Part shown: positions 41,101 to 50,475 of the stretch, one piece after another
Numbering within the stretch: position 1 is the first letter of the stretch
Layout: the number at the start of each line of letters is the position of its first letter
DNA from: Caenibius tardaugens NBRC 16725
Lineage (GTDB): Bacteria > Pseudomonadota > Alphaproteobacteria > Sphingomonadales > Sphingomonadaceae
DNA length: 64,000 nt
Assembly: GCF_003860345.1 (NCBI RefSeq)
Contig: NZ_CP034179.1
Coordinates: 3,022,001-3,086,000, forward strand
Direction of reading: 5' to 3'
Position numbers and translations under genes: made by a program
The notes under the pieces: model-generated
What the model saw: only the letters and a program-made list of their open reading frames with translations
Told to the model about the DNA's origin: nothing
The model's database searches: none

Positions 41101-42106
41101 AATGTCCTGCCAATGTCATAAGAAGATCGTATTCGATCAAGGCGGTGTTGCGCCCGCAGGCAGCGAAGACCAGTCCGCGCCGTTCACCGTTGATATGGCC
41201 ATGGCCCTGCATGATGTTGAGAATGGCCCAGCGCACCAGTCCGAACACCTCCCAATAGCGTAGCTCATCGGGGGTAATGGCCGTGCCCCCCGCACGGGTA
41301 TAGGCTGCCAGCAAATCTTCGCGCGAACCAAGGCCCGCCGCTGCTTTTCCAACCTGCCCGAACCGCCACGACCGCATGCACAGCCATCCCAGATCTTCGG
41401 CGGGTGATCCCAGATGCGCGCATTCCCAATCGAGCAGCGATACGGCGCCTTTATCCGGTGCCACCATCAGATTGCCGAGGCGAAAATCGCCATGCAAGGG
41501 GCGTGGGCCCCCCGCAGGTGGCCGGTTGCGTTCCAGCCAGCGCAGTCCTGCTTCAATAGCGGGGCGGGGCTGGCCATAGCCATCGTAACGATCACGTTGC
41601 GCCATGATCGGGTCGCGGCTGTCCGGGGTTTCGGCCAAAAATGCGAAAGTTTCGGCAGGAATGCTGTGCATTTTGGCAAAAACGCCGCCGATCTGTGCCA
41701 CCAGCAGCGGACGCACGGTGTCGAACCTCTCGCTGGTCAGGATCGTCTTGGGCATGGTTTCGCCGCTGACGAAATCGGTAACGAAACCGAAGCCCATACC
41801 ATCGGCGTGATCGAGTTCGAACAGGGGTTCCGGTACCGGCACGCCATGGTCGAAAGCGGCCCGCATGGCGCGGAACTGATCGTGTGTCGGAAGGAAGGGG
41901 CTGTCGGCTGCGCTGTAGGTTTCCTGTCGGGAAACCATCCGGCGGCGGCCATTGCCCTGCACGAGATCGAAAATCACCGTGCGGTTCGATCCGCCCAGCG
42001 TGGGAACGACGATCCGGTCGATTGTGGCGCTGGTCCCGTAACGGCGCCTGACGGCGGTCAGAAGATCGTCAAACCCTTCCGTGCCCTCATGCGTCAGTTC
42101 GGCCAC
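41093..42106 (-). CDS. APH-family phosphotransferase, second LvaA-like hydroxyacyl-CoA kinase candidate
   Basis: The 337-residue kinase shows the nucleotide-loop region TLGGSNRTVIFDL, MVSRQE in the lysine strand, RPLHGDFRLGNLMV with catalytic Asp and SLLDWECAHLGSPAEDLGWL with the metal-binding Asp. It shares LHGDFRxGN and the LGSPxxDLGWLCxxSWRF block with the protein at 19367 and is also paired with DUF6285, so both should have the same chemistry on different hydroxyacyl-CoAs. The start is a GTG at 42106 overlapping the upstream gene by 13 bases. An acyl-CoA ligase lies upstream in the same operon and could supply its substrate. Confidence 0.86.
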   Translation of the reverse strand: MAELTHEGTEGFDDLLTAVRRRYGTSATIDRIVVPTLGGSNRTVIFDLVQGNGRRRMVSRQETYSAADSPFLPTHDQFRAMRAAFDHGVPVPEPLFELDHADGMGFGFVTDFVSGETMPKTILTSERFDTVRPLLVAQIGGVFAKMHSIPAETFAFLAETPDSRDPIMAQRDRYDGYGQPRPAIEAGLRWLERNRPPAGGPRPLHGDFRLGNLMVAPDKGAVSLLDWECAHLGSPAEDLGWLCMRSWRFGQVGKAAAGLGSREDLLAAYTRAGGTAITPDELRYWEVFGLVRWAILNIMQGHGHINGERRGLVFAACGRNTALIEYDLLMTLAGHYD

Positions 42107-43098
42107 AGGACTGGTTTCCCGTCTTCGATCCGTTCGATGTATTCGGTCATCCCCCAGGCTTCCTGACCATCCCAGCGAAAGCGGGTAAGCCCTTCGGCAA
42201 TGCGGGACATCAGCGTGACATCGCCGTCCCTGCGCCGGTTGCGCAGTGGCGCAACAGTGCGCACATCGGCCTCGATAGTGACGGAGCGCGTTGCCGTGCG
42301 CACACCGATGCGCACGTTACGGGGGTCCTTGCGTTCATCCCAGTCGGTCACGACGCTGAGGTCCATGACTTCGTCATATTCGCCATCGATCAGCAGGGCC
42401 CCTTCTGAACGGGCCGTGCCATCGGGCGCGAAGATCTTGAGCAGCATCAGCCCCTTGCCATCCTCGAACGTGGCGAGAAACAGGCGGTAGGCGAAAAGAT
42501 TGGTCCAGTAACGCGGGCCCCAGCTGTGATCGCGCCAGCCATGCCCGGTAACGGGCCATTGCTGATCGCCCACGCGGATATGGCCGGTGGTCGTGATGTG
42601 CTGGTTGAAATGCCCGCGCGAAAAATCGCGCCCGTACATGGTGCGCTGTTCCGCGCTCAGCGGTTCGCCGCCGTGCAGCGGATTGGCGGAACGATGATCC
42701 CAGACCACTTCGGCTTCTGTCCGGGTGGCCTGGGCCATCATACGGGCGGGATCGCGCAGCAGTTGCGGATCATCGAGCAGCAGCACCTCGCCCCGGTAAC
42801 TGTGCCGCAGATGCCGAAAGGGTTCGATAACTTCGAACGTCTGACCCTCTGCCTCGAACCGGGTATTGGTATCAATCGGTGGGCGTCCGAAGGAACAGGC
42901 GATGCGGCCATCGGGCAGATAGAGCACCACGGATTTTTCCGCATAGCCTTCGTTCACACGATTGCCGATGCGCATCCAGCCACCGACGCCACTGTCCCTG
43001 TCGAAGGCGTTGGAATAGACGCTTTCGTTGAAATTGATCGCCTGATCCGGCGTATGTGGATATTCATCGTCGGGCAGTAGGCGGAATCCATCAGTCAC
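42094..43098 (-). CDS. AttH/lipocalin-like protein (DUF7064-type, tentative)
   Basis: The 334-residue protein is rich in beta strands and tryptophan: NFNESVYSNAFDRDSGVGGWMRIGNRVNEGYAE at the start, GHIRVGDQQWPVTGHGWRDHSWGPRYW in the middle and WGMTEYIERIEDG at the end. The pattern W-x-D-H-S-W-G near the centre is that of AttH/hydroxyneurosporene-synthase-like double lipocalin proteins, some of which hydrate or isomerise terpenoids. A relative at 51381 has YRNHSWGVRP at the same place and also lies next to a phosphotransferase, so the two families seem functionally tied. No catalytic residues can be assigned. Confidence 0.72.
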   Translation of the reverse strand: MTDGFRLLPDDEYPHTPDQAINFNESVYSNAFDRDSGVGGWMRIGNRVNEGYAEKSVVLYLPDGRIACSFGRPPIDTNTRFEAEGQTFEVIEPFRHLRHSYRGEVLLLDDPQLLRDPARMMAQATRTEAEVVWDHRSANPLHGGEPLSAEQRTMYGRDFSRGHFNQHITTTGHIRVGDQQWPVTGHGWRDHSWGPRYWTNLFAYRLFLATFEDGKGLMLLKIFAPDGTARSEGALLIDGEYDEVMDLSVVTDWDERKDPRNVRIGVRTATRSVTIEADVRTVAPLRNRRRDGDVTLMSRIAEGLTRFRWDGQEAWGMTEYIERIEDGKPVLWPN

Positions 43099-43185
43099 AC
43101 GCCGTTCTCCTTCTCGCGCATCGCCGTGATGAACCCGTTGATGCGTGTCTCCCGACGGGTGTCATGCGGGCAGTGTCAGGAACAG

Positions 43186-44865
43186 TCAAACCGATGCGCC
43201 CTTTGCATCGTCTGCGTAGCCCGATTTTCTCAGGGCGGCTTTCAACGGGCGCAGATCGTGGCATCCCGCTACCGTGCGGGGATCTTCGCCCGCTGCGAAA
43301 ATCAGCCGATGCTGGACCTTGCTGGTGCCGGTGGTCGGCAAGGTTTCGCGAAACAGCAGCCAGCCCGGCACCTTGAAATAGGACAGACGTTCGCGGCAGT
43401 GGCGCACCAGCGCCTCGGCGGCGGTGGCATCCTGCCGCGCCCCGGCAGTGGGCACGATGCAGGCCAGCACTTCTTCCTCGCGGAGATCGTCAGGCACGGC
43501 CAGCACGGCGCAGGCCACGACATCGGGATGGGAAGCCAGGGCGGCCTCGACCTCGCTGGCGGAGATGTTCTCGCCCGAGCGACGAATAATGTTCTTGGTG
43601 CGGTCGACAAAGGTCAGCAGCCCGTCCTCGTCCTGTCGCACGACATCGCCGGTGTGGAACCATCCGCCGCGCCATGCCTCCTCGGTCGCATCGGGCCGGT
43701 TGAGATAACCGCCGAAAAAACCCTTGCGCGGATCGTCTGCGGTATGGCGGACAGTCAGCTCGCCAATCGTTCCCCGGGGTACTTCCCTGTCGTCGGAATC
43801 GACCACGCGCGCCTCAAGGCCGGGCAGCGGCCGTCCGATGGCGCGCGTGTGGATCGATCGCGGTTCCAGATGATCGGTGAAAGTCCGCCCCGTTTCGGTC
43901 ATTCCCCAGACTTCCACCATGGGAAATCCGAACCGTTTCTCGAACGCGATATGTGTGGCCGGTGCAACGCCCGCCCCGAAGGCAAAGCGAAGATGATGTC
44001 GCTTTTCGGCGGCATTCGGTTCGGCCGCGAGCAGGATGGGCGGGATAACCCCCATGTAATGCATGATCGTCGCACGGGTGGCGGCGATATCATCCCACCA
44101 ACTGGCGGGGTGGAAACGTTCGGCGCTGATCACGCAGCCGCCGGTCAGGATCATCGCCATCAGGCTGAGGACACCGGCATTCATGTGCAGCATGGGAAAG
44201 GGGTTGAATATCCGTTCTCTGTCGTTGCGAACGGTCATGCGCCCGCCGCGCGAAATGTACCACTGGCCCCCGTGCAGGAAATAATCGTTGGTGACCCGGC
44301 ACCCTTTGGGCAGGCCTGTAGTGCCCGACGTGTAGAGCAGCAGGGCATCGGTGGCGCGGCCCGGTGTGGCCGCCAAGCCCGGATTGCGGGGTGGCGCGAA
44401 GCGATCGGGCAGTGCGGATATATCGCAATGCTGCGGCGTTCCGGCAATCTTGCCCAGCGCGTCTTCAGTCCTTTCGCGCTGGGACGGCACGGAGAGGATG
44501 AGGTCGACAGCACTGTCATCGAGCACATGGGCAATTTCATCGGCCGTCTGATCGAAACCTAGCGGCACGATCATGGCGCCGATCGCATTGGCGGCGAGGA
44601 AAAGCTGGAAATGTTCCGGGCGATTGCCCAGCATTACCGCGATGCGATGGCCGTGGCCGAAGCCCGATCGTTCGAGCAAGGCGCGAATCTCTGCGGCCAT
44701 GCCGGCCATGCGCGCATAGCTGAAGCTTTCCCCATCAGGGCAATAGTCGCGTTCTGCGCGGGCGGGGATGCAAAGGAAATCGGCGTCGGGGCAACGGGCC
44801 AGTGTCTCCGCGAAGGCCTGGTATGCACTGTGCAAGTGTGGGGGTGGATCAACCGGCCTGTGCAT
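43186..44865 (-). CDS. Acyl-CoA synthetase (AMP-forming)
   Basis: The 559-residue class I adenylate-forming ligase has the P-loop LLYTSGTTGLPKGCRV near residue 175, GAGVAPATHIAFEKRFGFPMVEVWGMTETG (in parts), WFHTGDVVRQDEDGLLTFVDR and the C-terminal PTTGTSKVQ with the acyl-transfer lysine. It would load an acid onto CoA as first step for the downstream kinase/DUF6285 pair. An 87-base gap separates it from the AttH-like gene, which could hold an internal promoter. The ATG at 44865 follows GGGGTGGATCAACC, a weak site. Confidence 0.93.
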   Translation of the reverse strand: MHRPVDPPPHLHSAYQAFAETLARCPDADFLCIPARAERDYCPDGESFSYARMAGMAAEIRALLERSGFGHGHRIAVMLGNRPEHFQLFLAANAIGAMIVPLGFDQTADEIAHVLDDSAVDLILSVPSQRERTEDALGKIAGTPQHCDISALPDRFAPPRNPGLAATPGRATDALLLYTSGTTGLPKGCRVTNDYFLHGGQWYISRGGRMTVRNDRERIFNPFPMLHMNAGVLSLMAMILTGGCVISAERFHPASWWDDIAATRATIMHYMGVIPPILLAAEPNAAEKRHHLRFAFGAGVAPATHIAFEKRFGFPMVEVWGMTETGRTFTDHLEPRSIHTRAIGRPLPGLEARVVDSDDREVPRGTIGELTVRHTADDPRKGFFGGYLNRPDATEEAWRGGWFHTGDVVRQDEDGLLTFVDRTKNIIRRSGENISASEVEAALASHPDVVACAVLAVPDDLREEEVLACIVPTAGARQDATAAEALVRHCRERLSYFKVPGWLLFRETLPTTGTSKVQHRLIFAAGEDPRTVAGCHDLRPLKAALRKSGYADDAKGASV

Positions 44866-45241
44866 GGCCTGTTTCGATGCCCGGTGCGCGACGGCGCACA
44901 GTCCGTTTAAAATATTTGGTTGCGGAGGGGGACGGTCTCCCCGACCGGTTTATCTTTCGCCCCATATCGTATGTCTCTCCCAAAGAGACGCGCGAATAAT
45001 ATCGTGCTGTTGTTCTGTTTGTGCAGGCTTATCAGGGTACTTGGCCAATTGTTATGCAGCCGATTTTGCTCTGTCAAAGGGATTGTGATGTCTGCGGGCA
45101 ATAGTTGGGGCCGCATGATGCACAGGGTGCGCCGCCCGGATTTTTCGGCTTCGGGGTTTATTCGGGGAAACCTGGTATACATAAAGTAACTACTTGATGT
45201 GATTTATTTTTATGGGATTAAGGTGCGCTGATATCGGGAGA
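44866..45241. other. Intergenic region between divergent ligase and SDR genes
   Basis: No gene is convincing in these 376 bases. Two small, mutually exclusive hairpins can form around 44927-44955 (GGGGA with TCCCC, or CGGTC with GACCG). An imperfect palindrome AAGTA-AC-TACTT is at 45184-45195, close to the AT-rich segment before the SDR start at 45242. The region should hold the divergent promoters for the ligase and SDR genes. Confidence 0.5.
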
Positions 45242-46075
45242 ATGACTGTGATAGATTTTACCGGAAAGATTGCACTGGTTACAGGTGGTGGCGTCGGCAT
45301 TGGTCGTGCAACCTGCGAAGCATTTGCCGAAGCAGGGGCGACTGTCGTCACGATTGAAAAAGACGCGGCGCGGGCTGCGGATGTTCGCGCGGCGCTGGGT
45401 GACAGCCATCTTGTTATCGAAGGCGACGTGACGGTGCAGGCTGATGTCGATGCGCTGGCAGCCACGATTGCCGAGCGGTTTGGCGGTCTCGACGTGCTGG
45501 TGAACAACGTTGGCGATTTTCTGATGATCGTCAAACGTTTCGAAGAGCATACCGACGAAGACATCGAACGCCTCTATGCGACGAATATGCGGCAGGTGTT
45601 TTCCGTCACCCGCGCGATGATTCCGCTGATCCGCAAGCGTGGGCCGGGCGGCAGCATTATTAGCGTTTCCTCCATCGAAGGGTTCCGGGGGATACCGTTC
45701 AACTGCGTCTATTCGGTGTTCAAGACCGGCCTGATCGGTTTCACGAAAAGTCTGGCGCTGGATCTTGCCCCCGAAGGCATCCGGGTCAACCTTATCGCGC
45801 CGGAAACAACCGATACCCCGCAAGTGGCCATCAGCCAGTATATCAAGCCGGAATACAAGGATGCGGTCAAACAGTGGATTCCACTGGGTCGGTTCGGTGC
45901 GCCGGACGATCTGGCGGGCGGGATTCTGTTCCTGGCCAGCCCGCTGGCTTCCTGGGTGACCGGCACATCGCTGAATGTCGATGGCGGCGCGCTGGCTGCG
46001 GCAGGCTGGTACCGCACGGCCGAAGGGAAATGGACGAACGCCCCCGTTATCCCGACCGACGGCCTGATTTTCTGA
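45242..46075 (+). CDS. Short-chain dehydrogenase/reductase
   Basis: The 277-residue SDR carries TGGGVGIGRATCEA (cofactor loop), LVNNVGDF, IISVSSIEG with the catalytic Ser and YSVFKTG as the Tyr-x3-Lys pair; the terminal NVDGGALAAAGWYR is also normal. The start at 45242 follows CGGGAGA; the upstream in-frame ATG at 45212 has no ribosome site. It lies alone between the ligase operon (reverse) and the BVMO gene 280 bases further on. Likely role: alcohol/ketone interconversion ahead of the Baeyer-Villiger step; this is inferred from position. Confidence 0.9.
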   Translation: MTVIDFTGKIALVTGGGVGIGRATCEAFAEAGATVVTIEKDAARAADVRAALGDSHLVIEGDVTVQADVDALAATIAERFGGLDVLVNNVGDFLMIVKRFEEHTDEDIERLYATNMRQVFSVTRAMIPLIRKRGPGGSIISVSSIEGFRGIPFNCVYSVFKTGLIGFTKSLALDLAPEGIRVNLIAPETTDTPQVAISQYIKPEYKDAVKQWIPLGRFGAPDDLAGGILFLASPLASWVTGTSLNVDGGALAAAGWYRTAEGKWTNAPVIPTDGLIF

Positions 46076-46180
46076 CAGGCGCCGTACAGGGCACGGTGCG
46101 GTAATCTCATGGATTGAACAGGCGATGGTATGTGCGGGCGGGGGCGGCCCCGAACGCGCATATCCGCCGTTTTGCCGCGA

Positions 46181-46208
46181 GCCTCTCTTGCAGGGCCTCT
46201 CTTGCAGG
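46181..46208. repeat. Perfect 14-bp tandem duplication
   Basis: GCCTCTCTTGCAGG occurs twice in direct succession (46181-46194 and 46195-46208), in the 279-base gap between the SDR and the BVMO genes. It may be slippage. About 60 bases on, TTGACG (46270-46275) and CGTCAA (46303-46308) flank an AT-rich segment with TATAAA at 46295, probably part of the BVMO promoter. Confidence 0.7.
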
Positions 46209-46354
46209 GCATCGCCGGATAGCGCGCGCAGCCTCGGCTGCGGCCATATTCGATGGCTCGTTTCGTCCCTTGACGCGATTAAATTATATCATGCTATAAA
46301 AACGTCAACGACTCGGTGGCCACGCATGTCGCCGGACAGGACGGAGAGATATGC

Positions 46355-48139
46355 ATGAGCCAGTTGCCCCCGGAAGACGAAGCCACCGCAGTCCTTGCCC
46401 GCTACAAGGCGGAGCGCGATCGCCGGATCGATAGCAAGGGCAACGCGCAATATATCGATGCGGCTGGCAGTTTTGGCCATTACGCCGATCACGATCCCAA
46501 CGCCGCCCGGCGGGTGGAACGCGATCCGGTGGTGGCCGATGTCGAGGTCTTGATTATCGGTGCAGGGTTCAGCGGCATTCTCACCGCTGCGCGGCTCAGC
46601 GAAGTGGGGATCACCGATGTCCGGATTGTCGATACGGCATCGGATTTCGGGGGCACGTGGTACTGGAACCGCTATCCCGGCGTGCAGTGCGATATCGAAT
46701 CCTGGAGCTACCTGCCGCTGCTGGAGGAAACGGGCTATATTCCGCGGCATCGCTACGCCTTCGGGGATGAGATCCGCGAATACTGCCAATTGCTGGGCGA
46801 GCGGTATGATCTCTATCCCAAGACGAGCTTCCAGACCGCCGTTACCAATGCGACATGGGATGAATCCGCCGGGCGCTGGCAGATCGAAACGGACCGGGGT
46901 GATCGCTTCTCGGCCCGCTATTTCCTGCTGGGGGTAGGGCGTGCCAGCCGGCCCAAGCTGCCCGGCATCAAGGGGATCGAACGCTTCAAGGGGCACAGTT
47001 TCCATTCCAGCCGCTGGGACTATGCCTATACCGGGGGTGGCATTCACGATGATCTGGTGGGTCTGGCGGACAAGCGTGTCGCCGTGATCGGCACCGGGGC
47101 GACCGGCATCCAGTTGATCCCGCGCGTGGCAAAAACGGCGAAGGAACTCCACGTGTTCCAGCGCACGCCTTCGTCTGTTGGGGTGCGGGGCAATATTCCC
47201 ACCGATCCCGAATGGTTTACGGCACAGCCGCCCGGATGGCAGGAACGGCGGCGCAGCCTGTTCCTCGAAGCGGTGAACGGGATCACCGACGATGCCGAAA
47301 TTCGCGATGGGTGGACGGAATCGGGCCGGGTTATGCGCGAAACCGCACCGGATACGCCGGAAACGCCCGAGCAGATGGGCCAGCGTGCGCTCCTTGCCGA
47401 TATAGAGGTGATGAACCGCCGCCGTGCGCGGGTGGACAGTTTCGTGTCCGACCCGGAAACGGCAGACAAGCTCAAGGCGTGGTATGCCCTGTTCTGCAAA
47501 CGGCCGACGTTCAATGACGAATTTCTGCCTGCGTTCAACCAGCCCAATGTTACGCTGGTCGACGTCAGCGGCGACAACGGCATTTCCGAGATTACCGAAA
47601 CCGGTGTTGTTGCGGGGGGCAAGGCGTACGATGTCGATCTGATCATCTATGCCTCGGGGTTCCAGATCCTCGGATCTCTGCAACAGCGCATTTGTTTTTC
47701 GATCAAGGGCCGGGACGGATTGGAGCTAACCGATCACTGGTCGGACGGCATGCGCACGCTGCATGGTCTGACCGTGCACAACTTCCCCAACTGGTTCTAT
47801 GTCGGACAGGGCCAGAATGCGATCGCCGCCAACTACACCACGACGATCGATGATCAGGCGAAGCATATTGCCTATATCCTCAGCACAGCGCGTGATCGCG
47901 GAATGTCGGTGATTGAGCCAACAGCCGAAGCGGAAGAAGCGTGGATTGCCGAAATACGTTCGGGCAGCACCCAGGCCGCCGGGTTCTACGCCAATTGCAC
48001 GCCGGGTTATTACAACAACGAAGGCGGCGAAGGCGTGACCATCTGGGACGAGAGCTATTCCGCCGGTCCGGTCGCGTTCAATGCGCTTATGCGCCAATGG
48101 CGGGAAGAGGGCAGCATGGCTGGCCTTGCCCTGAGGTAA
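46355..48139 (+). CDS. Baeyer-Villiger-type flavin monooxygenase
   Basis: The 594-residue FAD/NADPH enzyme inserts oxygen next to a ketone, giving an ester or lactone. The FAD loop IIGAGFSGILTAARL is near residue 69, GGTWYWNRYPGVQCD follows, and the NADPH loop VIGTGATGIQLIPRV is near 246. The BVMO fingerprint F-x-G-x3-H-x3-W-P/D appears as FKGHSFHSSRWD near residue 211. The start at 46355 follows ACGGAGAG; the long N-terminal extension of about 60 residues before the FAD loop is typical of cyclopentadecanone and steroid BVMOs. The lactonase at 7928 could open the product. Confidence 0.93.
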   Translation: MSQLPPEDEATAVLARYKAERDRRIDSKGNAQYIDAAGSFGHYADHDPNAARRVERDPVVADVEVLIIGAGFSGILTAARLSEVGITDVRIVDTASDFGGTWYWNRYPGVQCDIESWSYLPLLEETGYIPRHRYAFGDEIREYCQLLGERYDLYPKTSFQTAVTNATWDESAGRWQIETDRGDRFSARYFLLGVGRASRPKLPGIKGIERFKGHSFHSSRWDYAYTGGGIHDDLVGLADKRVAVIGTGATGIQLIPRVAKTAKELHVFQRTPSSVGVRGNIPTDPEWFTAQPPGWQERRRSLFLEAVNGITDDAEIRDGWTESGRVMRETAPDTPETPEQMGQRALLADIEVMNRRRARVDSFVSDPETADKLKAWYALFCKRPTFNDEFLPAFNQPNVTLVDVSGDNGISEITETGVVAGGKAYDVDLIIYASGFQILGSLQQRICFSIKGRDGLELTDHWSDGMRTLHGLTVHNFPNWFYVGQGQNAIAANYTTTIDDQAKHIAYILSTARDRGMSVIEPTAEAEEAWIAEIRSGSTQAAGFYANCTPGYYNNEGGEGVTIWDESYSAGPVAFNALMRQWREEGSMAGLALR

Positions 48140-48170
48140 CATAGGTGATTATCGCAGTGAGATCTGCCAC

Positions 48171-48204
48171 CTTTTATGGGTATACATATTGACTTCTCAT
48201 AAAG
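48171..48204. promoter_or_regulatory. Inverted repeat upstream of the P450 gene
   Basis: CTTTTATG (48171-48178) faces CATAAAG (48198-48204) with one extra base in the left arm; between them lies TTGACT (48189-48194), which could be a -35. It is 71-104 bases before the P450 start, the expected place for an operator. Confidence 0.35.
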
Positions 48205-48274
48205 GCACCTGAACTATCGGGCTGCAAAGGGCCGGGGGCAATGTCTTCCCGGCCCCGATAACGGGAGAAGAGCG

Positions 48275-49630
48275 ATGGAGAGGCAACTGGCGGACGGGCG
48301 CCCGATCGTGGATTACGATCACTACGATCCGGCGCTGGTGGCCAATGCCGACGCGGTCTATCGCCACTTGCGTGCGGAGGCACCCGTCGCCTGGACCCCG
48401 CATCATGGCGGGTTCTGGCTGGTCAGCCGCTATGACGATGTCATGGTGCGGATGCGGGAACCGGATGCATTCTCCAGCAACAAGACTTACGATGCCGACG
48501 GTCAACCGCATGGTGGCGTCGCGATCCCACCGCTGCATTTCTGGCTTGTGCCCACCGAAGCGGAAAAGCCCGAATGGTTGCGGTTCCGGGCTGCGCTGGC
48601 GCCGATGTTCTTTCCGTCCGAAATTGCGCGGCTGCGCGAAATGGCGCAGCGGTTCTGCGATGAACTGGTCGACCGGGTGATCGAACAGGGGCACTGCGAT
48701 CTCGTCAAAGATATCACGCAGCCGCTGCCTTCGCTGGTGACCATGCACATGTTGGGCCTGCCGCTGGATGAATGGCAGCGCTTCACCATTCCCCTGCATC
48801 AGGGGACATGGGCCTTGCCCGGCAGCCCGCAGGCGGATCAGGCGCGGCAGGGGATCGAATGGTTCTTTGGCTATATCCAGCGGGCCATTGCCGAACAGCG
48901 ACAGAACCCGCGCCCGGGCATGATATCCCGCCTGATTGATGCCAAGGCGACCAGTGAAAGCCGCCTTGGGCAGGGCGACAGGCTGAGTGACAAGGAAATT
49001 TTCGCCCTCGTGCTGCAAGTGGCGACAGGCGGTGTCGATACTACGACGGCCCTGACCTCCAACGCCCTGCTCTGGCTCGGTCAGAACCCCGATGCGCGCC
49101 AGAAACTGGTCGATAACCCCGCCATGCTGCCCGATGCCTGCGAAGAGTTCATGCGGTATTTTTCGCCGCTGCAAAGCCTGGTGCAGACAGCGACGCGCGA
49201 TTTCGAACTGGGTGGGCAGGCAATCGCGGCGGGTGATCGGCTGATGCTGCTGTATGGATCGGCCAATCGCGATGAGCGGCAGTTTGCCGATCCGGATACC
49301 GTTCGTTTCGACCGCACGCCCAACGCCCATCTGGGGTTTGGGATGGGTATGCATCGTTGCATCGGCATGGCGCTGGCGCGCATGATGTTTTCGGTCATGG
49401 TCACGACGGTGCTGAAGCGCCTGCCGGATTACACGGTCGAGACAGCGGCGGCGCAGCATTATCCGTCGATGCCCACGGTCAACGGCTGGATATCGATCCC
49501 GGCGCAATTCGCCCCCGGCGCGCGGGTAACGGGTGATCCGATTATTCCGCCCAGCAAAAGCCTGATCGATTTTGACGCGCCACCCGGTGGCTCCGGCCTG
49601 TCGATGATGGATATCATGACCGGCGGCTGA
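48275..49630 (+). CDS. Cytochrome P450
   Basis: The 451-residue P450 starts after GGGAGAAGAGCG. The I-helix ATGGVDTTTALTSN is near residue 252, the K-helix EEFMR near 290 and the haem site FGMGMHRCIG near 355-364 with Cys about 362. The C-terminal extension after residue 410 (PSKSLIDFDAPPGGSGLSMMDIM) is longer than usual for bacterial class I P450s. It follows the BVMO by 135 bases and has its own upstream inverted repeat. Together with the BVMO and the Rieske enzyme it makes the second block rich in oxygenases. No redox partner is encoded nearby. Confidence 0.93.
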   Translation: MERQLADGRPIVDYDHYDPALVANADAVYRHLRAEAPVAWTPHHGGFWLVSRYDDVMVRMREPDAFSSNKTYDADGQPHGGVAIPPLHFWLVPTEAEKPEWLRFRAALAPMFFPSEIARLREMAQRFCDELVDRVIEQGHCDLVKDITQPLPSLVTMHMLGLPLDEWQRFTIPLHQGTWALPGSPQADQARQGIEWFFGYIQRAIAEQRQNPRPGMISRLIDAKATSESRLGQGDRLSDKEIFALVLQVATGGVDTTTALTSNALLWLGQNPDARQKLVDNPAMLPDACEEFMRYFSPLQSLVQTATRDFELGGQAIAAGDRLMLLYGSANRDERQFADPDTVRFDRTPNAHLGFGMGMHRCIGMALARMMFSVMVTTVLKRLPDYTVETAAAQHYPSMPTVNGWISIPAQFAPGARVTGDPIIPPSKSLIDFDAPPGGSGLSMMDIMTGG

Positions 49631-49646
49631 TCGCGGACTGTTCTGC

Positions 49647-50276
49647 CTATTGCGGTGGGTGCATGGCCACGATGAATTCCCGGAAGTGTCCGGCGACCAC
49701 GTTGATGGCGATGTCTTCATCGACCTGCCATCCGCTGATGACCAGTTCGTAACACAGGTCTTCGAGTTCGATCAGCAGCAGGTGCGCACGTATCTGCGCT
49801 TCTTCGCTGGTGCCCGATGCGGCGAGGGCGAACGCGGGAATGCCCTGGCCGAGTTTCGCCACGGTCTTGCGATAGGTTTGTGCGCGGCGGGCGACCAGTT
49901 CGGGGTCCTGCCGCAACAGGCTGGACAAGGTGATCATGGCTTGCCGCTGGTTGCGCCAGAGGGAGAGGATATGGCGAATCCATGCGCCGATTTGCTGCAC
50001 ATCGGGATCAGCGTGATCCGCCAGCGATCCGTAGTCATCGATCATCGAGGTGGTGTAGCCATCGAGAATGCCCACTGCGACATCGAGCTTGCTTTTGAAA
50101 TGCTTGTAGAAGGTGACGCGGCTGATCCCCGCCGCGCGCGTGATGTCCTCGATCGATGTCGCGGCATAGGAATGATGGGCATAGAGATCGTTTGCCGCAG
50201 CGACGATTCTCGCGCGGCTTTCGCGCTTCTGCTGCTGTTGCAACTCGGTCAAGACGCCGGGGCGCCGCCCTTTCAT
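49647..50276 (-). CDS. TetR-family transcriptional regulator
   Basis: The 209-residue regulator has the TetR DNA-binding part ARIVAAANDLYAHHSYAATSIEDITRAAGISRVTFYKHFKSK (in parts) followed by an all-helical ligand domain. I chose the ATG at 50276 (MKGRRPGV); a GTG at 50330 would add 18 residues. It is divergent from the SDR operon 50476-55486, and an imperfect palindrome over that operon's -35 lies between them, so it probably represses the operon until a substrate binds. Confidence 0.88.
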   Translation of the reverse strand: MKGRRPGVLTELQQQQKRESRARIVAAANDLYAHHSYAATSIEDITRAAGISRVTFYKHFKSKLDVAVGILDGYTTSMIDDYGSLADHADPDVQQIGAWIRHILSLWRNQRQAMITLSSLLRQDPELVARRAQTYRKTVAKLGQGIPAFALAASGTSEEAQIRAHLLLIELEDLCYELVISGWQVDEDIAINVVAGHFREFIVAMHPPQ

Positions 50277-50363
50277 GCCTGTCGCTCTTTCATGGTCACG
50301 GCTGTAGCCGCCCTGTTTGCGGATTGTCACGTTCCAAGCCGTGCTTCACCCCGGCTTTATTAT

Positions 50364-50403
50364 GGGATTACAATTTGACAACCCGTATCTGGTTCGGGAT
50401 ATT
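50364..50403 (+). promoter_or_regulatory. Promoter of the SDR/Rieske operon with an overlapping palindrome
   Basis: TTGACA (50375-50380) and GATATT (50398-50403) are 17 bp apart and form a sigma70-type promoter. The -35 lies inside an imperfect palindrome GGG-N-T-N2-CAA-N-TTG-N2-A-N-CCC (50364-50384), a fitting operator for the divergent TetR gene. Confidence 0.5.
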
Positions 50404-50475
50404 GTGCGCAAGGATCGCGTCGCGGGGGTGCCTAGGGGCAGCGCATGACAGATGCGACGTGGTGGAGAGAATGGG

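Noticed and set aside
44927-44955. Two mutually exclusive short hairpins that could form an attenuator
   Set aside because: Stems are only five base pairs, there is no leader peptide and no T-run, and the direction of transcription there is uncertain.
45174-48188. The 10-mer GGTATACATA shared by the regions before the SDR (45174) and the P450 (48179)
   Set aside because: The flanking bases do not match, and shared 10-mers are expected by chance in a window of this size.
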